NCBI RefSeq assembly: GCF_037126465.1
Contig: NC_088210.1
Coordinates: 10,128,011 to 10,192,010, forward strand
Source of the DNA: Ornithodoros turicata
Lineage: Eukaryota; Arthropoda; Arachnida; Ixodida; Argasidae
Reading direction: 5' to 3'
DNA: 64,000 nucleotides
The position numbers were made by a program, and so were the translations under genes. A model generated the notes under the pieces. That model was not told where the DNA came from and made no database searches. It was given only the letters and a program-made list of their open reading frames with translations. Of this stretch, positions 10,822-20,746 are shown in pieces. Each line of letters opens with the position of its first letter. Within the stretch, counting starts at the first letter, position 1.

Positions 10822-11609
10822 CAGGTTGGGATAAAAGCTTACGGAACACGCGAGCAACGTACTTTTTCTCCGGTGCGACACCCTGCGGGTGAGTTCACAC
10901 TGTTTCGGAGTGGTGGAAGGGTCAGAGCCATTTATAGGGAGAGTTTGGCCATTCTCTTATCTTTTGCCGCCTCGTGGGTGGAGCCTATTTTGACCTCAGA
11001 GTCGTCGTTGCGCCGCCCAAAAAGCCTGAATCCAAGCAGAATCTGCTTATCAGCCATCTGGTGCTCGCCATATTGATGCTGTCCGTCAGCTTTGTTGTCG
11101 CAATGAATGCAATCTACAGGAATAACCGGCGTATGACCCACAGCCGCCTGTGATAAGGGAGGCTTTGTTGCCAAACTGAAAGAGTTCAAGGACGAAGGGC
11201 TTTCGAAGGACAATGTAAGCACGTGTCTTCCCTCCTTGAATCGTAAACAACGATCAGCATCAATATGGCGTCAGCGACCGGCTGACAACGGGACAACAAT
11301 AGAGCATGGCGAGGGAGGTGGCTTAGCCGTGACGTCACATGACGCGCTCGAAGTTAGGCTCCTCCTAATGGCCAAACTCTCCCTATAAACGGCTCTGGGA
11401 AGGGTACGCTGTTAGCGACATACAGCGGTAGCTTCCACTTCCCGGGCACAACCCAAGCGACACCGGAACTACCACTGTGTGTCGCTAACAGCGCACACTT
11501 CCCTCCCTCCGAAACAGTGAACTCACCCGCTTCCGGCAGCCGCTAGGATGTCGCACCGGCGAAGAGTACGTCGCTCTCATGTTCCGTAATCTGTTATCTT
11601 TACAACCTG
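10822..11609. mobile_element. TA-flanked inverted-repeat element, split by a hAT-like MITE
   Basis: Left caggttgggataaaagctta with cggaacacgcgagcaacg is inverted relative to 11560-11609, ending ttccgtaatctgttatcttt and acaacctg. TA flanks both ends (10820-10821 and 11610-11611). Arms are about 130 bp and include gtgagttcac and ctgtttcggag. The hAT-like MITE 10923-11397 is inserted in the left arm. A shorter relative is at 27744-27957. Confidence 0.78.
10923..11397. mobile_element. hAT-like MITE, CAGAGCC family type 1
   Basis: Ends are cagagccatttataggga and ctccctataaacggctctg. The 8-bp flanks ggaagggt at 10915-10922 and 11398-11405 are identical. It aligns with 3693-4179. TGACGTCA is at 11330. 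The perfect target duplication suggests it is younger than the 3693 copy, whose duplication has one mismatch. Confidence 0.92.
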
Positions 11610-11611
11610 TA

Positions 11612-12509
11612 TCATCAAGAGACATGATCAGTCTCTTATATACCTCGTTACATATTATACCGATGATAGAATTTGTTTCACCAAAATCGTTACCTATGAG
11701 TGATTTCGTCAAGCGATGAGAACAGCACGCACAATGTAAATGAACAACCATACGTAAGAAGTTTATGTCCAAAGACCCCACTTGGGACTGTTCTTCTGCT
11801 TCGATATCCTTGCGCCAGAGAACTCCAAACTCTGTCCTTCAGTGCTTCTTGGTGGGCTGGTCAGTCACAAAAATGGCTGAAAAAAAAAAAAAAAGAACAG
11901 CGTTTGGATTTTCGTTGCCTGAGAGAATTGCTAACTGCTGTACCCGAGTTTTCGACCCAACTAATGAGTAATATCATTTCGTATTACCCGTCAATACGGT
12001 GATGGCAGTGCATTACTCCTTACTCCTATACACAAAATGGTATTCATTAGTATTACTCACCAGAGAGATGTAATGCCATACTCCCCATCCCTGCCTGAGG
12101 GCTCTCATGGTGTTGCAGACGACAGGAGATGTGAGCAAGTTGCTGACACTCGTACTGCAGATGTGTGCATCTACCTTCTAACCCTGACAACGAGAAGAAA
12201 AAGAAAAATAGAGGCTCATATTCTTGCGTAATACGTTAAATAATTTCAGGTCCAGGTGTAATGTTCTTGAAAACGTTTATTCATTGACATCATCCCTCCA
12301 GAGGACGTTATTTCGAAGTCGGTAAATTAAATTAAATTTTTATTAAATGAAATTTGAGAACTTGAACTGAACTCTGAAATATGCGGATATACGCCCCGCC
12401 GTATGACCCGCATGCAAAAACGGTATCTGTATACACTTCTCATAGATCTTTCACGTTATTTAATATTAACCGCATAAGAACAAACACGCCAGCAAGGCTT
12501 GGTGGGTAA
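11612..12509. other. unassigned, with a possible hAT-type end
   Basis: No gene is visible. The phrase catactccccatccctg near 12075-12091 resembles the right end of a hAT-like element, and gagtaatatcatttcgtatt near 11966 may belong to the same relic, but I found no target duplication. Confidence 0.3.
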
Positions 12510-12706
12510 AGGCAACACCTCCTAGATAGCATCAGGCCTGCGCCCCACGTGACACAGCGTCACACACGAAGGCCTGCTGTGGATGCTGCTATGACGTCAT
12601 TGAAAGAGCGATCAAGAGAAAAGCTCCATGCAGCTCGCAAAGCTCACACAGGCCTGCGTGAGTTGGGCAGTGCGCAGGCCTTCCACTATCTAGGAGGTAT
12701 ATTGGT
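12510..12706. mobile_element. short inverted-repeat MITE
   Basis: Left acacctcctagatagcatca with ggcctgcgc is inverted relative to gcgcaggccttccactatct with aggaggtatattgg near 12672-12705. A TGACGTCA site lies near the middle at 12592. No coding capacity and no clear target duplication. Confidence 0.65.
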
Positions 12707-12717
12707 AAAAGCATCAG

Positions 12718-13215
12718 GTAAAAAAAGCTTTATTTGGGGTTCTTGAGCGCGTAAATCGTCCACTTTCACGATTCATTTGGCTGACGAACTATTTATATGC
12801 GATATCGATCATGATCATAGATAAACTATCGCAGGATAACAGTGTTTTGATAGACATTGTGACCTCACCAAAACGGAGAAAATACTGTAGAAGTACTAGT
12901 ACCCTTTGCGGGAATTTTATTTTTTAGCGCATTTCGTGGTCGCCATTTTGGCTGGAAATTAAAATTAGAAGAAGAAAAAAAAATAGCGAAAGAATGTGAG
13001 AAAACTTCCTGCACCGGAATTTGATGACAAATACGTTTCACAACAACTACATGTAGCAACGGTGAGCGAGGAAGTTCGTCACTTAATTTGTGATTCAGGG
13101 CACGTACGTTTCACAAAGTACACACTTAAGAGACTTACAGTGAGTGCAATTTATTGCAGCAGTGTCACTATCAGTTACCCTGAAGTGTACAGCGCAGGAC
13201 GCATTCTAACCCATT
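12718..13215 (+). repeat. dispersed repeat R12, copy 1, joined to SINE tail
   Basis: It matches 17083-17945 in the same order: atttggggttcttgagcgcg, gatatcgatcatgatcatag, ggagaaaatactgtag, catttcgtggtcg, caactacatgtagc and gaagttcgtcacttaatttg. Its last part, ccctgaagtgtacagcgcag with gacgcattctaaccc, corresponds to the SINE family 1 3' region. The same junction is present in copy 2, so it is ancestral. It may be the 3' region of the LINE that mobilises the SINE, or a chimeric SINE. Confidence 0.65.
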
Positions 13216-13227
13216 TGATTCCGTTTA

Positions 13228-13373
13228 GGGTCAAGAGATCCAACGAGACGAGAGATCCGACAGATCACGTGACATGCGATCCAACCTCTGGTCAAGAGAT
13301 CCAACGAGTCAAGAGATCCACTGTTGGATCTCTTGACTCGATGGATCTCTTGACGCGTTGGACCTCTTGACGC
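13228..13373. repeat. palindromic repeat of GTCAAGAGATCC units
   Basis: Units close to gtcaagagatccaacgag occur four times, two forward and two inverted, around a centre near 13320 (agatccactgttggatct). The outer ends ggtcaagagatccaacgag and gcgttggacctcttgacgc are inverted, so the block can fold into one hairpin. It sits between the R12 repeat and the foldback element at 13387. Confidence 0.7.
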
Positions 13374-13386
13374 GGAATTATATATA

Positions 13387-14447
13387 CAGGGTGTTTCACC
13401 TAAAGTGATAAAAGATTCTCACTGGCGACGTACTCGCTAGAGGATTGTGGGACTTTCGGCAATTACCTTCTAAAAGCTTTTGCAACAATAATTGGGGAAG
13501 GCTTTGGACAATTTTTAATTGCGGGAAATTTATATTTTTGTCAATTGAACTTCGAAAATTGCCAAGCGAACCTCAATTTTTTCTTACAGAAATATGAAGT
13601 CCTCCACGGGCCATAACCGCAGACCCAACAAAAACTATGCACAATATCGCAACAGAAATAGCCGAAAATACACAAACATAAATGGGATGAAGATGTGGTG
13701 GGTCATTCCCCGCCGCTATATGGCGGTACACTGCCCCATTGCGCTTGTGGAAGGGATGAGAAAGTGATGATGATGGAAAAGGTGTCCTTTTAGAGTTCGT
13801 TCATTAGCCCCGTGCTGGAGAGGAACTCAGCAACAACTCGTAGGCCTTGCCTCAAATAGTAAATATTACGCATTTAGCCCCGCCTGCTTGATTTTCGCAA
13901 AGTGCGTGCGAAATGTGCCTCATGAAGAGGATGTGATGTGATGTGATGTGAGTAAAGAAAAAAATGGGGAAAGAGGAAGTGTTACCCCTCTTCATTTGTT
14001 TTGCTTCATTTGTGATAAGACGGTTGTCACCAGCATCAACGTCAAAGTGGGGCAAAGAAATGTATGTCCCCGCATCTTCTGTGCGCCCTTCTTTGCGACA
14101 ATCAAGCAGGCGGGCTAAAGGGGAAATTTTATTATTTTTTTAAAACTATTTCTGTTGTAATACTGCGCATATAGTTTTTGTTGGGTGTGTAGTTATCCGT
14201 GGATGACTTCATAATTATGTGAAAAAATAAATAAATAAAGAAGTGAGGTGCGCTTGGCAATTTTTAAAGTTCAGTTGAAAAAAATAAATTTCCCGCAATT
14301 AAAGATTGTTCAAAGCCTTCCTCAATGGTGGCGAAAGTGTCCGAAAAGGTAATCGCAGGAAGTCCCACAATCCTCGGACGAGTACATCGCCAGTTAGAAG
14401 TTTTTTTTATATATATATATATATATCACTTTAGGTGGAACACCCCG
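13387..14447. mobile_element. foldback element with long arms, CAGGGTGTTTCACC ends
   Basis: The left end cagggtgtttcacctaaagt is inverted relative to actttaggtggaacaccccg, with TA on both sides (13385-13386, 14448-14449). The arms extend some 270-290 bp with indels: gtgggactt, tcgcgaaa-type and aatttttaattgcgggaaat match their reverse near 14290-14380. The centre contains gccgctatatggcggtacac and (GTGAT)n near 13930. It splits the SINE-like tail that continues at 14452. No transposase is encoded. Confidence 0.82.
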
Positions 14448-14451
14448 TATA

Positions 14452-14514
14452 TCTGTCCGCGTCTGCACCCCGCTCATAGCCACAGCTGCGTCGCGGCGCT
14501 AACCCGAAATATCC
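14452..14514 (+). repeat. SINE family 1 3' tail, displaced by foldback
   Basis: The sequence ctgtccgcgtctgcaccccg with ctcatagccacagctgcgtc and gcggcgctaacccg is the last 60 bp of the SINE body. It continues the tail interrupted at about 13215, so the two blocks at 13228-13373 and 13387-14447 were inserted between them. Confidence 0.75.
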
Positions 14515-14869
14515 GAGAAATTGCTTGCGATACGTTTCCGAAGAAACACCCCCGTGTCGTGAAACTGTCGCCAAGACTCTCGTTGAATAAACACGCGGGA
14601 CAATACGACGAAAAAAAAAAAAAAAGATGTCGGCCCTTTAGGACTATCCCCCACGAATCCACCCGCTACCACACTCCCCGCGGCGCCCACAGTGAGCCTG
14701 ACCCTGGCCCATGGCGCAAGCCCCATCCTTTTTCGCCGGCGGGCGCGCGACACACCGAGGCATCCGTCACGTACCGTCACTGTGGATTTCAGTGAGCGCT
14801 GAAAGTCAGTCCGTGCAATGAAGCGTTGGTGGTAGAGTAGTGGTCCGTGTGGTTTTTTCTCCCGGCGTC
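14515..14869 (+). promoter_or_regulatory. possible CpG-rich promoter and 5' leader
   Basis: Unlike its surroundings, the stretch from about 14640 to 14869 is rich in CG dinucleotides (cgccggcgggcgcgcgac) and matches no repeat in the window. It leads into a good candidate first coding exon. I do not see a TATA box at a fixed place; arthropod CpG-rich promoters often lack one. A 15-base A run at 14611-14625 marks the upstream edge. Confidence 0.35.
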
Positions 14870-14935
14870 ATGGCTTCCTTCTTGGATGTACTCAAAGGAC
14901 GGCTGGCCAGCAAGCACAAGAGCAAGCCGAGCAAT
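14870..14935 (+). CDS. candidate first coding exon, unknown gene
   Basis: An ATG at 14870 opens 22 codons reading MASFLDVLKGRLASKHKSKP then SN. The frame runs directly into GTGAGT, a good splice donor, at 14936. The peptide has an amphipathic start and a lysine-rich end, but I do not recognise the family. The next exon was not found; 14936-16700 is AT-rich and has no convincing coding stretch, so the intron may be long. Nothing here overlaps a repeat I can identify. Alternative: a chance ORF next to a chance donor. Confidence 0.4.
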
Positions 14936-16700
14936 GTGAGTTTCGTTTTGGCCATTTCTCGGACGCACGTGGATTAATCTCCTCGCCGGTGGTCTGTACT
15001 CCAAACGTTGCACGTGGCGGTTCGATTGGTGAACTCGTTCATCTTCGCTGCTCGCGATACTCGCCTCATATTTATGGGATTTTGGGGGACCGTGGTTGGG
15101 GTAACTCGGCTGGTGTTTATCGGCAGTAATTTTTGGATTAATCAAAATAGATGCACTTATTCGAGTTTGTATACTATACTGAGAAAAGGTCACGAGTTCG
15201 TGTTTCTGGGCAGAAATCGAAGGGATTAAAAACGATGCAATTTCTTTAGAATGTGGAAATCGGTGTTGATAATAAATTAAAAGAAATGCCGAAGTTGCAA
15301 AGAGTCGAAAGATGAAAGTCACTGAAAAGGTTAGCCAGCTGCAGGACGGAAATTGAGTTAGGAAATTGAGACTTTGTATGTATTTGTCCTTTCTATGTTG
15401 TTCCAGCCTCAGAACATCAGTTCTCTCATGTTGTAAAGAGACATTCGGCGGGTGTTTTTGTCACCAAAAACCGATAACCATGGGCCCTTCAGATAACGCT
15501 GAAGGAGACTTTATCAAAGACTTATTTTTTACGGGGTTATTTATTGCTTTTATGTAAATAACAATTTGTAACAATTTCGATGTGTATAAATAATTATAAT
15601 GATATTATACCTTTATCATAAACTCACCTATTTATTTAGTTAAGTTTACCAAAAATTCACGACATAGAAAAAAAAAACTCGATGATTGATTGATTGATCT
15701 GTAAAAGAAAAAGTGGAGATGTTAGTCCGTTCCGTTGTTTTTCTTTGTTTCTGTAGTGTCTAGATAACGTGTACGTGTAATATTCTTTTATATTACCGTG
15801 TAGACGGCAGTGTGGATTATCCTGTTTAGATGTACCTGATGCTCAGTAATAAATAATTCTGGTCCGCTGACCAGCGACGACCCTTCAACAGAGAATAATT
15901 AGAGTACAATGACAATGACATCGTCAAAAGGGAGAGGGCGCAGACTATGACATCACGAATATACACGCTTCTCATTGTGAAGGCGGCCGGGGGAAGCGCA
16001 ATTGAACAAATAACACAACAGTAAGAGAACTGCAACTTTCAATCCTTTTTCCTAGGACATCACGTGAACAAATACACGTCAAGATACTAATTCTATCTTA
16101 ATTTAAATATATTCTTTTTTTTTTTTATCTTGAAGCGTATTCGTTCATATGTGGTGTCCCAGTAAAAGTTTTGAAAGGTGCGACTGTCTTACTGTCGTGT
16201 TGTTTAATTATTGTTGTGTTGTTGTGTTTAATTGCGTTTCCGGGAGCCTTAATAATGGGTTTGTACCAACCTGCCCAACTAATCTTGAGTGTATACAGGT
16301 TTCTGTCGCTCACTGAAAACGATAGCGGACGTGAATTAAAGGTGTCAGAGAGGTTGGCTCGGACCCAGCCGAGGCAGGGCATATAGCGTGTTTCGAGTGA
16401 AGTCACTTGGCGTTAACAACTTCCAGCACAAATAGAGTACTAGGAAAGCTGAACGTCGCCATTGACTGTGTGTAATTCTGACTGTTTGTGACGTCAGAGA
16501 GAAAGAGAGAGCGTATTCAGAACGTCCTTGGATCACCGCTGTTCCCCTCAACAGCGTACGACTTCAGTGATGACGGTTGAGGACAAAATGACGTACCATA
16601 TCGTTGATTGGAGTGTCTCACTGCGTGTTCCCTTTTTCTATGGTAATAATAATACATGGTTTTACATCGCGCGACAACTTCTTTTTTTTTTTTTCTTTTT
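14936..16700. other. AT-rich, intron-like, no gene seen
   Basis: If the exon at 14870 is real, this is its first intron. It holds a fragment of a short repeat on the minus strand at 15684-15731 (tgattgattgattgatctgt then aaaagaaaaagtggagat) and T runs near 16111 and 16680. ORFs in it begin with non-ATG codons or cross low-complexity tracts. Confidence 0.4.
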
Positions 16701-16796
16701 TTTTGTATAAGGAGAGATTGACTAAAAAGCAAGCGAGCTGGTCGTTAGAATTACAGTGTATATATTTGTGTAGTTTCCCTTTCTTTTCTGAATAAC

Positions 16797-16882
16797 GCGT
16801 CCTGGAGTAGCCAGTCCCGAGTGGCTCGAGAGTAACATCTCAATTTTTTTCTTTTACAAATCAATCAATCAGTCAATCAACT
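16797..16882 (+). repeat. short dispersed repeat with (ATCA)n tail
   Basis: cgcgtcctggagtagccagt with cccgagtggctcgagagtaa and catctcaatttttttctttt leads into aatcaatcaatcagtcaatc. Further copies: 43114-43204 (+), 52143-52240 (-), a fragment at 15684-15731 (-) and a weak one near 35030-35085 (-). A short body ending in a tetranucleotide tract fits the 3' terminus of a non-LTR element; that is inference. Confidence 0.65.
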
Positions 16883-17082
16883 CATAATGTTAAAACCTCC
16901 GAGACTGTTTCGTACTTCTCTCAGTCTGTGTGTTTTAATATTAGGAGTTCTTGTTTGTATGTCGGTGTCTAATCCTGCGCAACATGTTAAGTGATGTAAG
17001 CGACCAATCCCAGCACATGAAGTAATGAATCGACTTGGTGAGAGCGATATGACAGTCGATTTAAAGAGAGAGAGAGGAAAAA

Positions 17083-17945
17083 ATTTGATTTGGGGTTCTT
17101 GAGCGCGTAAATCATCCAGTTTCGCAATTCATTTGGCTGACGTACTGTTTTAATGGATATCGATCATGATCATAGACAAACCATCGCCGGATAATAGTGT
17201 TTTTACCATAGGCTGAGAAGTTACCCGTCGGAAAGAACTCGCTACGAGTTAAGTTACTGTTTGAAAAATGTAACTAAGTTCATAATGACGTTCTTCATCC
17301 TGAAATATAACTCTCTGTTACGGAGTTCACGTTTTATTGCCTAAAATGCCATACCGGAGAGAAAGCAAGATAATAAGTGAATTTAAAAAGTAACTTGGAA
17401 CTTGGCTTAAGTTACTTTGGCAAAGCTACTCGAAAAAGAAACGAGTTCTCCTGAAAGTTACCACGGCGCAAAAGTACCGAGTTAAGTTACAAGTTGCCAA
17501 AGAAAAAAAAAGGAACTTAGTTACAGTAACGAGTTACCTCGAACTCTGGTTTTTATGCAAACTGTGGACTTGCGAAAAGGGAGAAAATACTGTAAAAGTA
17601 GCACCCTTTGCGGGGAGGGGTGGGATCGTAATTATTAGCCCATTTCGTGGTCGTCATTTTTGCTGGAAATTAAAATGAGAAAGAAATAGGGAGCCCAGCG
17701 GAGATTTACTGGGCTGGAATTTCATGACGAATAAGTTTCACAAGAACTACATGTAGCGTCGGTGGGTGAGTGAGGAAGTTCGTCACTTAATTTGTGATTC
17801 CGGGCACGTTTCACAAAGTACAAAGTGATTGTGACTCAGGGCATGTTTGTCAAACTACAAAGTGGCTGTGACTCAGGGCACGTTCCACAAACTACAAAGT
17901 GACTTCTAGTGAGTACAATATATTGCAGCACTGTCACAATCAGTT
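17083..17945 (+). repeat. dispersed repeat R12, copy 2, split by hAT-like element
   Basis: It matches 12718-13215 throughout and is interrupted by the insertion at 17207-17548. Near 17795-17905 a unit of about 42 bp, gtgactcagggcacgttcca with caaactacaaagtg, is repeated about three times; copy 1 has one. It runs without a break into the SINE 3' region at 17946. Confidence 0.7.
17207..17548. mobile_element. hAT-like element, GCTGGGAAGTTAC-type ends
   Basis: It begins cataggctgagaagttac and ends gttacctcgaactctg. Flanks gtttttac (17199-17206) and gtttttat (17549-17556) agree at 7 of 8 bases. R12 copy 1 near 12838-12870 shows the empty site, which confirms the insertion. Inside, gagttaagttac and agtaactt variants recur, as is common near the ends of some hAT elements. 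Related degenerate sequence appears at 26897 and 39176. Confidence 0.85.
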
Positions 17946-18185
17946 CCTGCTGAAGTCGGCCCAGGACGCATATACTAATCCCCCATGTCCTTGTATTTTC
18001 CGTTTTTTTTTCTTCTTCTTTTTTTGAACAACAAGCCGGCTCTTTGCCTGGCTGACCTTTTCTTTCTTTTTTTTCTTAATAAACGTATACCCCCACTCCT
18101 TCCTGCTCTCCTCTCTCCATCTGTCCACATCCCTATACGCCGCTCATAGCCACAGTTGCTTCGCGGCGCTAACACGCAACTTAAA
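17946..18185 (+). repeat. SINE family 1 3' region with internal insertion
   Basis: ctgctgaagtcggcccagga with cgcatatactaatcccccat starts the SINE body. About 100 bp of foreign pyrimidine-rich sequence lies at 17992-18088, and the SINE resumes at cccccactccttcctgctct and ends gcttcgcggcgctaacacg. There is no tRNA head; upstream it is joined to R12. Confidence 0.75.
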
Positions 18186-18380
18186 AAGAAACTGTCACTG
18201 TACTGATACACACACCAGGTAACATTTGCAACCACTGGAACATCGATTCCGCACTCCATTCCAGCGCCACTTTGTCATTCCGCACTTGTTGTCAGTTCTG
18301 GGATATCTATTTATTTATTGTAAGAGAGGAAGTGTGAGTGCACGAGAGGAAGAGGACGAAGAGAATAAAATCATTCTCTC

Positions 18381-18410
18381 GGGGGGGGGGGGGGGGGTGA
18401 TATTTATTAG
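18381..18410. repeat. G run followed by ATATTTATT
   Basis: A run of 17 G is followed by tgatatttattag. The same layout, G run then atatgttta, occurs at 18845, 19336 and 30823. Run lengths read from sequence data are unreliable. Confidence 0.6.
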
Positions 18411-18496
18411 ACGAAAAGGGGGAAAAAAAAACGGGGAAAATTCTCTCGGGGTTGGCTTCGGAGAGCAAACATATCTACCTTGTCTGGTTCCATAGG

Positions 18497-18800
18497 AACT
18501 CTACATTTATTTATTTAAAGCACCCTCAGGGGTTGAAGGAAAGGGAACGGGTAATAATACAAAATTATACAAAAACACAAAGGAGTTAGTTGACATTACA
18601 ACACAGATATACAAATAGTGCAACAACAACAACAAAAGAAGAAGAAAAAAAACAAAAGCTAGGTTATGGAGATAGTAACATCATGATTTTTTTTTTTTTT
18701 TTTTTGAATTGTGAAAGAATCGGTAATAGATGTAATAGAGAGGCGGTTTCATTCCAGTGATATACTCTCGGTAAAAAGCGATCAAAGTAGGGTTTCAGCT
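18497..18800 (-). repeat. possible 3' end of a non-LTR element
   Basis: The phrase atttatttatttaaagcacc then ctcaggggttgaaggaaagg resembles, from memory, minus-strand 3' ends of tick LINEs that begin with a (TTTA)n tract. An 18-base T run lies at 18688-18705. No reverse-transcriptase frame is visible, so this is a weak call. Confidence 0.3.
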
Positions 18801-19099
18801 GTACAGAAAGGAACTTCTACCTTTTGTACGTGATCCAGCCGTGAGGGGGGGGGGGGATATGTTTAATGCAAAGTAAAAAAAGGAAAGGGAAAGGTGAAGT
18901 GTGGTGAGGTGGGGTGGGGTGGCCCCGTGGCCGTGATGAAATGTACTGCGGCCTGGAAGTTAGAGAGTTGCGGACGACGATGATGATGTGATAATAAATT
19001 TTATGGAACAAACAAAATCTACGGGCTACACTACGAGGAAGCGTAGGCTGAGAGAGATGTTGAGGACGAGGAGGTTGAGGACACGAGTTCGAACGCCAA

Positions 19100-20086
19100 G
19101 AATGGGAGTTCTGCTCCTCCGGGGAGATTCTCACGGCAGTGCGACCTACGTTGCCATTTTTCTTCTTTCCACTTCTATTCTATTCTATTTGATTCTGTTC
19201 TCCCGCGATATGTTCCCCAACCATGACTCGCGAATTATTCAGACGACAACATAAACAATGATGATGTTGATGTTGATGAAGAAAAATAATAGGGAGAGAT
19301 TGAACGTATTATACCGTACCCGGAGTCGACATACCGGGGGGGGGGGGGATCATGTTTACTCTAAAAAATAAAGGGGAGGGAAAGGTTAGCCTACGTTACG
19401 GCAGCTTGCTATTCCCAGCAAAACTGATACGAAATTAAGGCTAACTGGCGAAACATTATGAATTATACAGTATCACCCGCTGATAGAAGTGCCCTTTCCA
19501 AGAATTACATCGGACAACAGAACAACAAACAAATAAGTCGTGGCCATGAATTACCGTGGCATCTGCAGATATGGGCGTATACCCTTTTTTTTAGTGGCTG
19601 CATTAAGACGCGCTATAGTATATTCTTCGTATTCGCCTCACGGGCTTTTCGTGCGATCCGCCTTATACGCAGAACACTGCGTCGTCGGGGTCGCATGCTG
19701 CAGGGGAAGCCTTAGCGTAATCGCTGTTGTAAACGGCTCCGCCCTGGGTGGTGACCTCAATGTTCTACTGGCGCCGGCACCCCCTGTTTTTTAGGGGAAT
19801 TGAGAAGCCAGGTTCTTCAGACGGGGTGCTCATCGCGAGAAAAAGACTGCCAAAGGACGCTGCCTTGACGTCACCCTTCCTCGAAAGTCACCGGGCGCTT
19901 GGCCAAGCCACGGTGCCGCCAGCCCAGGTCTTCTCGTATGTGTATTCACACAATCAGAGACGTTCGCGGCTTCAACGCGGTATAGACGATTATTGTTGGC
20001 GCGCACGTGCTATCGTACCTGCTTTGCATGTATATAGATTACGTCGTATTTGAAGAAAAACTGATATGGAGACGTTGCGTTTGTAG
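19100..20086. other. unassigned sequence
   Basis: No gene is supported. A B-box-like gagttcgaacgcc occurs near 19085 without an A box. TGACGTCA is present at 19866. The G run at 19336-19348 precedes atcatgtttact. Confidence 0.35.
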
Positions 20087-20308
20087 AGCTCCGGTCAACC
20101 TTAATGATAACACTGAAGGTCTCGTTTCCGAGCGTGATTAGAGCGGTCCTTGGGGTCACGAGGGAATCTTAATTGAACAAAATTGTTCCGTTAGTTTAAC
20201 GCGAGGATTTTGTTCACTTAACATTCCCCCAAGGTTGGCTGTTATAGTGCTGGGAAATGAGAACGATTTTTTTTCTTCCAGTGGTTATTGTTAAGGTTGA
20301 CCGAAGCT
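20087..20308. mobile_element. short foldback MITE, CCGGTCAACCTTAA ends
   Basis: agctccggtcaaccttaatg with ataacac is inverted relative to gtggttattgttaaggttga with ccgaagct at 20281-20308. An inner inverted pair, ttaattgaaca and tgttcacttaa, lies near 20172 and 20213. No coding capacity. Confidence 0.7.
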
Positions 20309-20746
20309 TTACGTACATTAGCCGGATTAAAGTCCCAACGATAATATGAAGACACGTTGTTCTTACAGTGTACTTTACATTGGCTACTGCCATCATTGCA
20401 GATTATAACGTGTTTAGAAAGGAGCCTCCAGTTTTCCTTGGCATTTACTGAGTGTAATTTTTCTGTCTGCATTGTATACATCACTGTACTGTTGACACCC
20501 CGCCTCCCCTCGTGCAACGCCCCAGCATGGAGCGCTCGAGGTTATGTACCCACCGATGAATACATACGGAACACATCATAATGCCCAGCGCAGAGGTACA
20601 CACCCACAAAGGGCTAAATTGAAATCTGTCTTTCGCCGTTTGGACGAGATAAATTTTAGTATCGTGAAGGTGCTGGGTGTTTGCGAACGCGCAGGAAACC
20701 CAAAGGAGAGAGACGAACCGTTTCGACACTTGTAAACTTGGGGGCG
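20309..20746. other. unassigned sequence
   Basis: I see no gene, no repeat boundary and no unusual structure. Confidence 0.3.

Noticed and set aside
10492..11076. 194-codon plus-strand frame
   Set aside because: It crosses the boundaries of a foldback element and of a hAT-like MITE and has no family resemblance.
14325..14795. 156-codon plus-strand frame
   Set aside because: It crosses the end of the foldback element, a SINE tail and an A run, so it is composite.
16171..16386. Hydrophobic 71-codon frame resembling a signal peptide or membrane protein
   Set aside because: It starts with TTG, has no ATG or splice context, and lies in AT-rich intron-like sequence.
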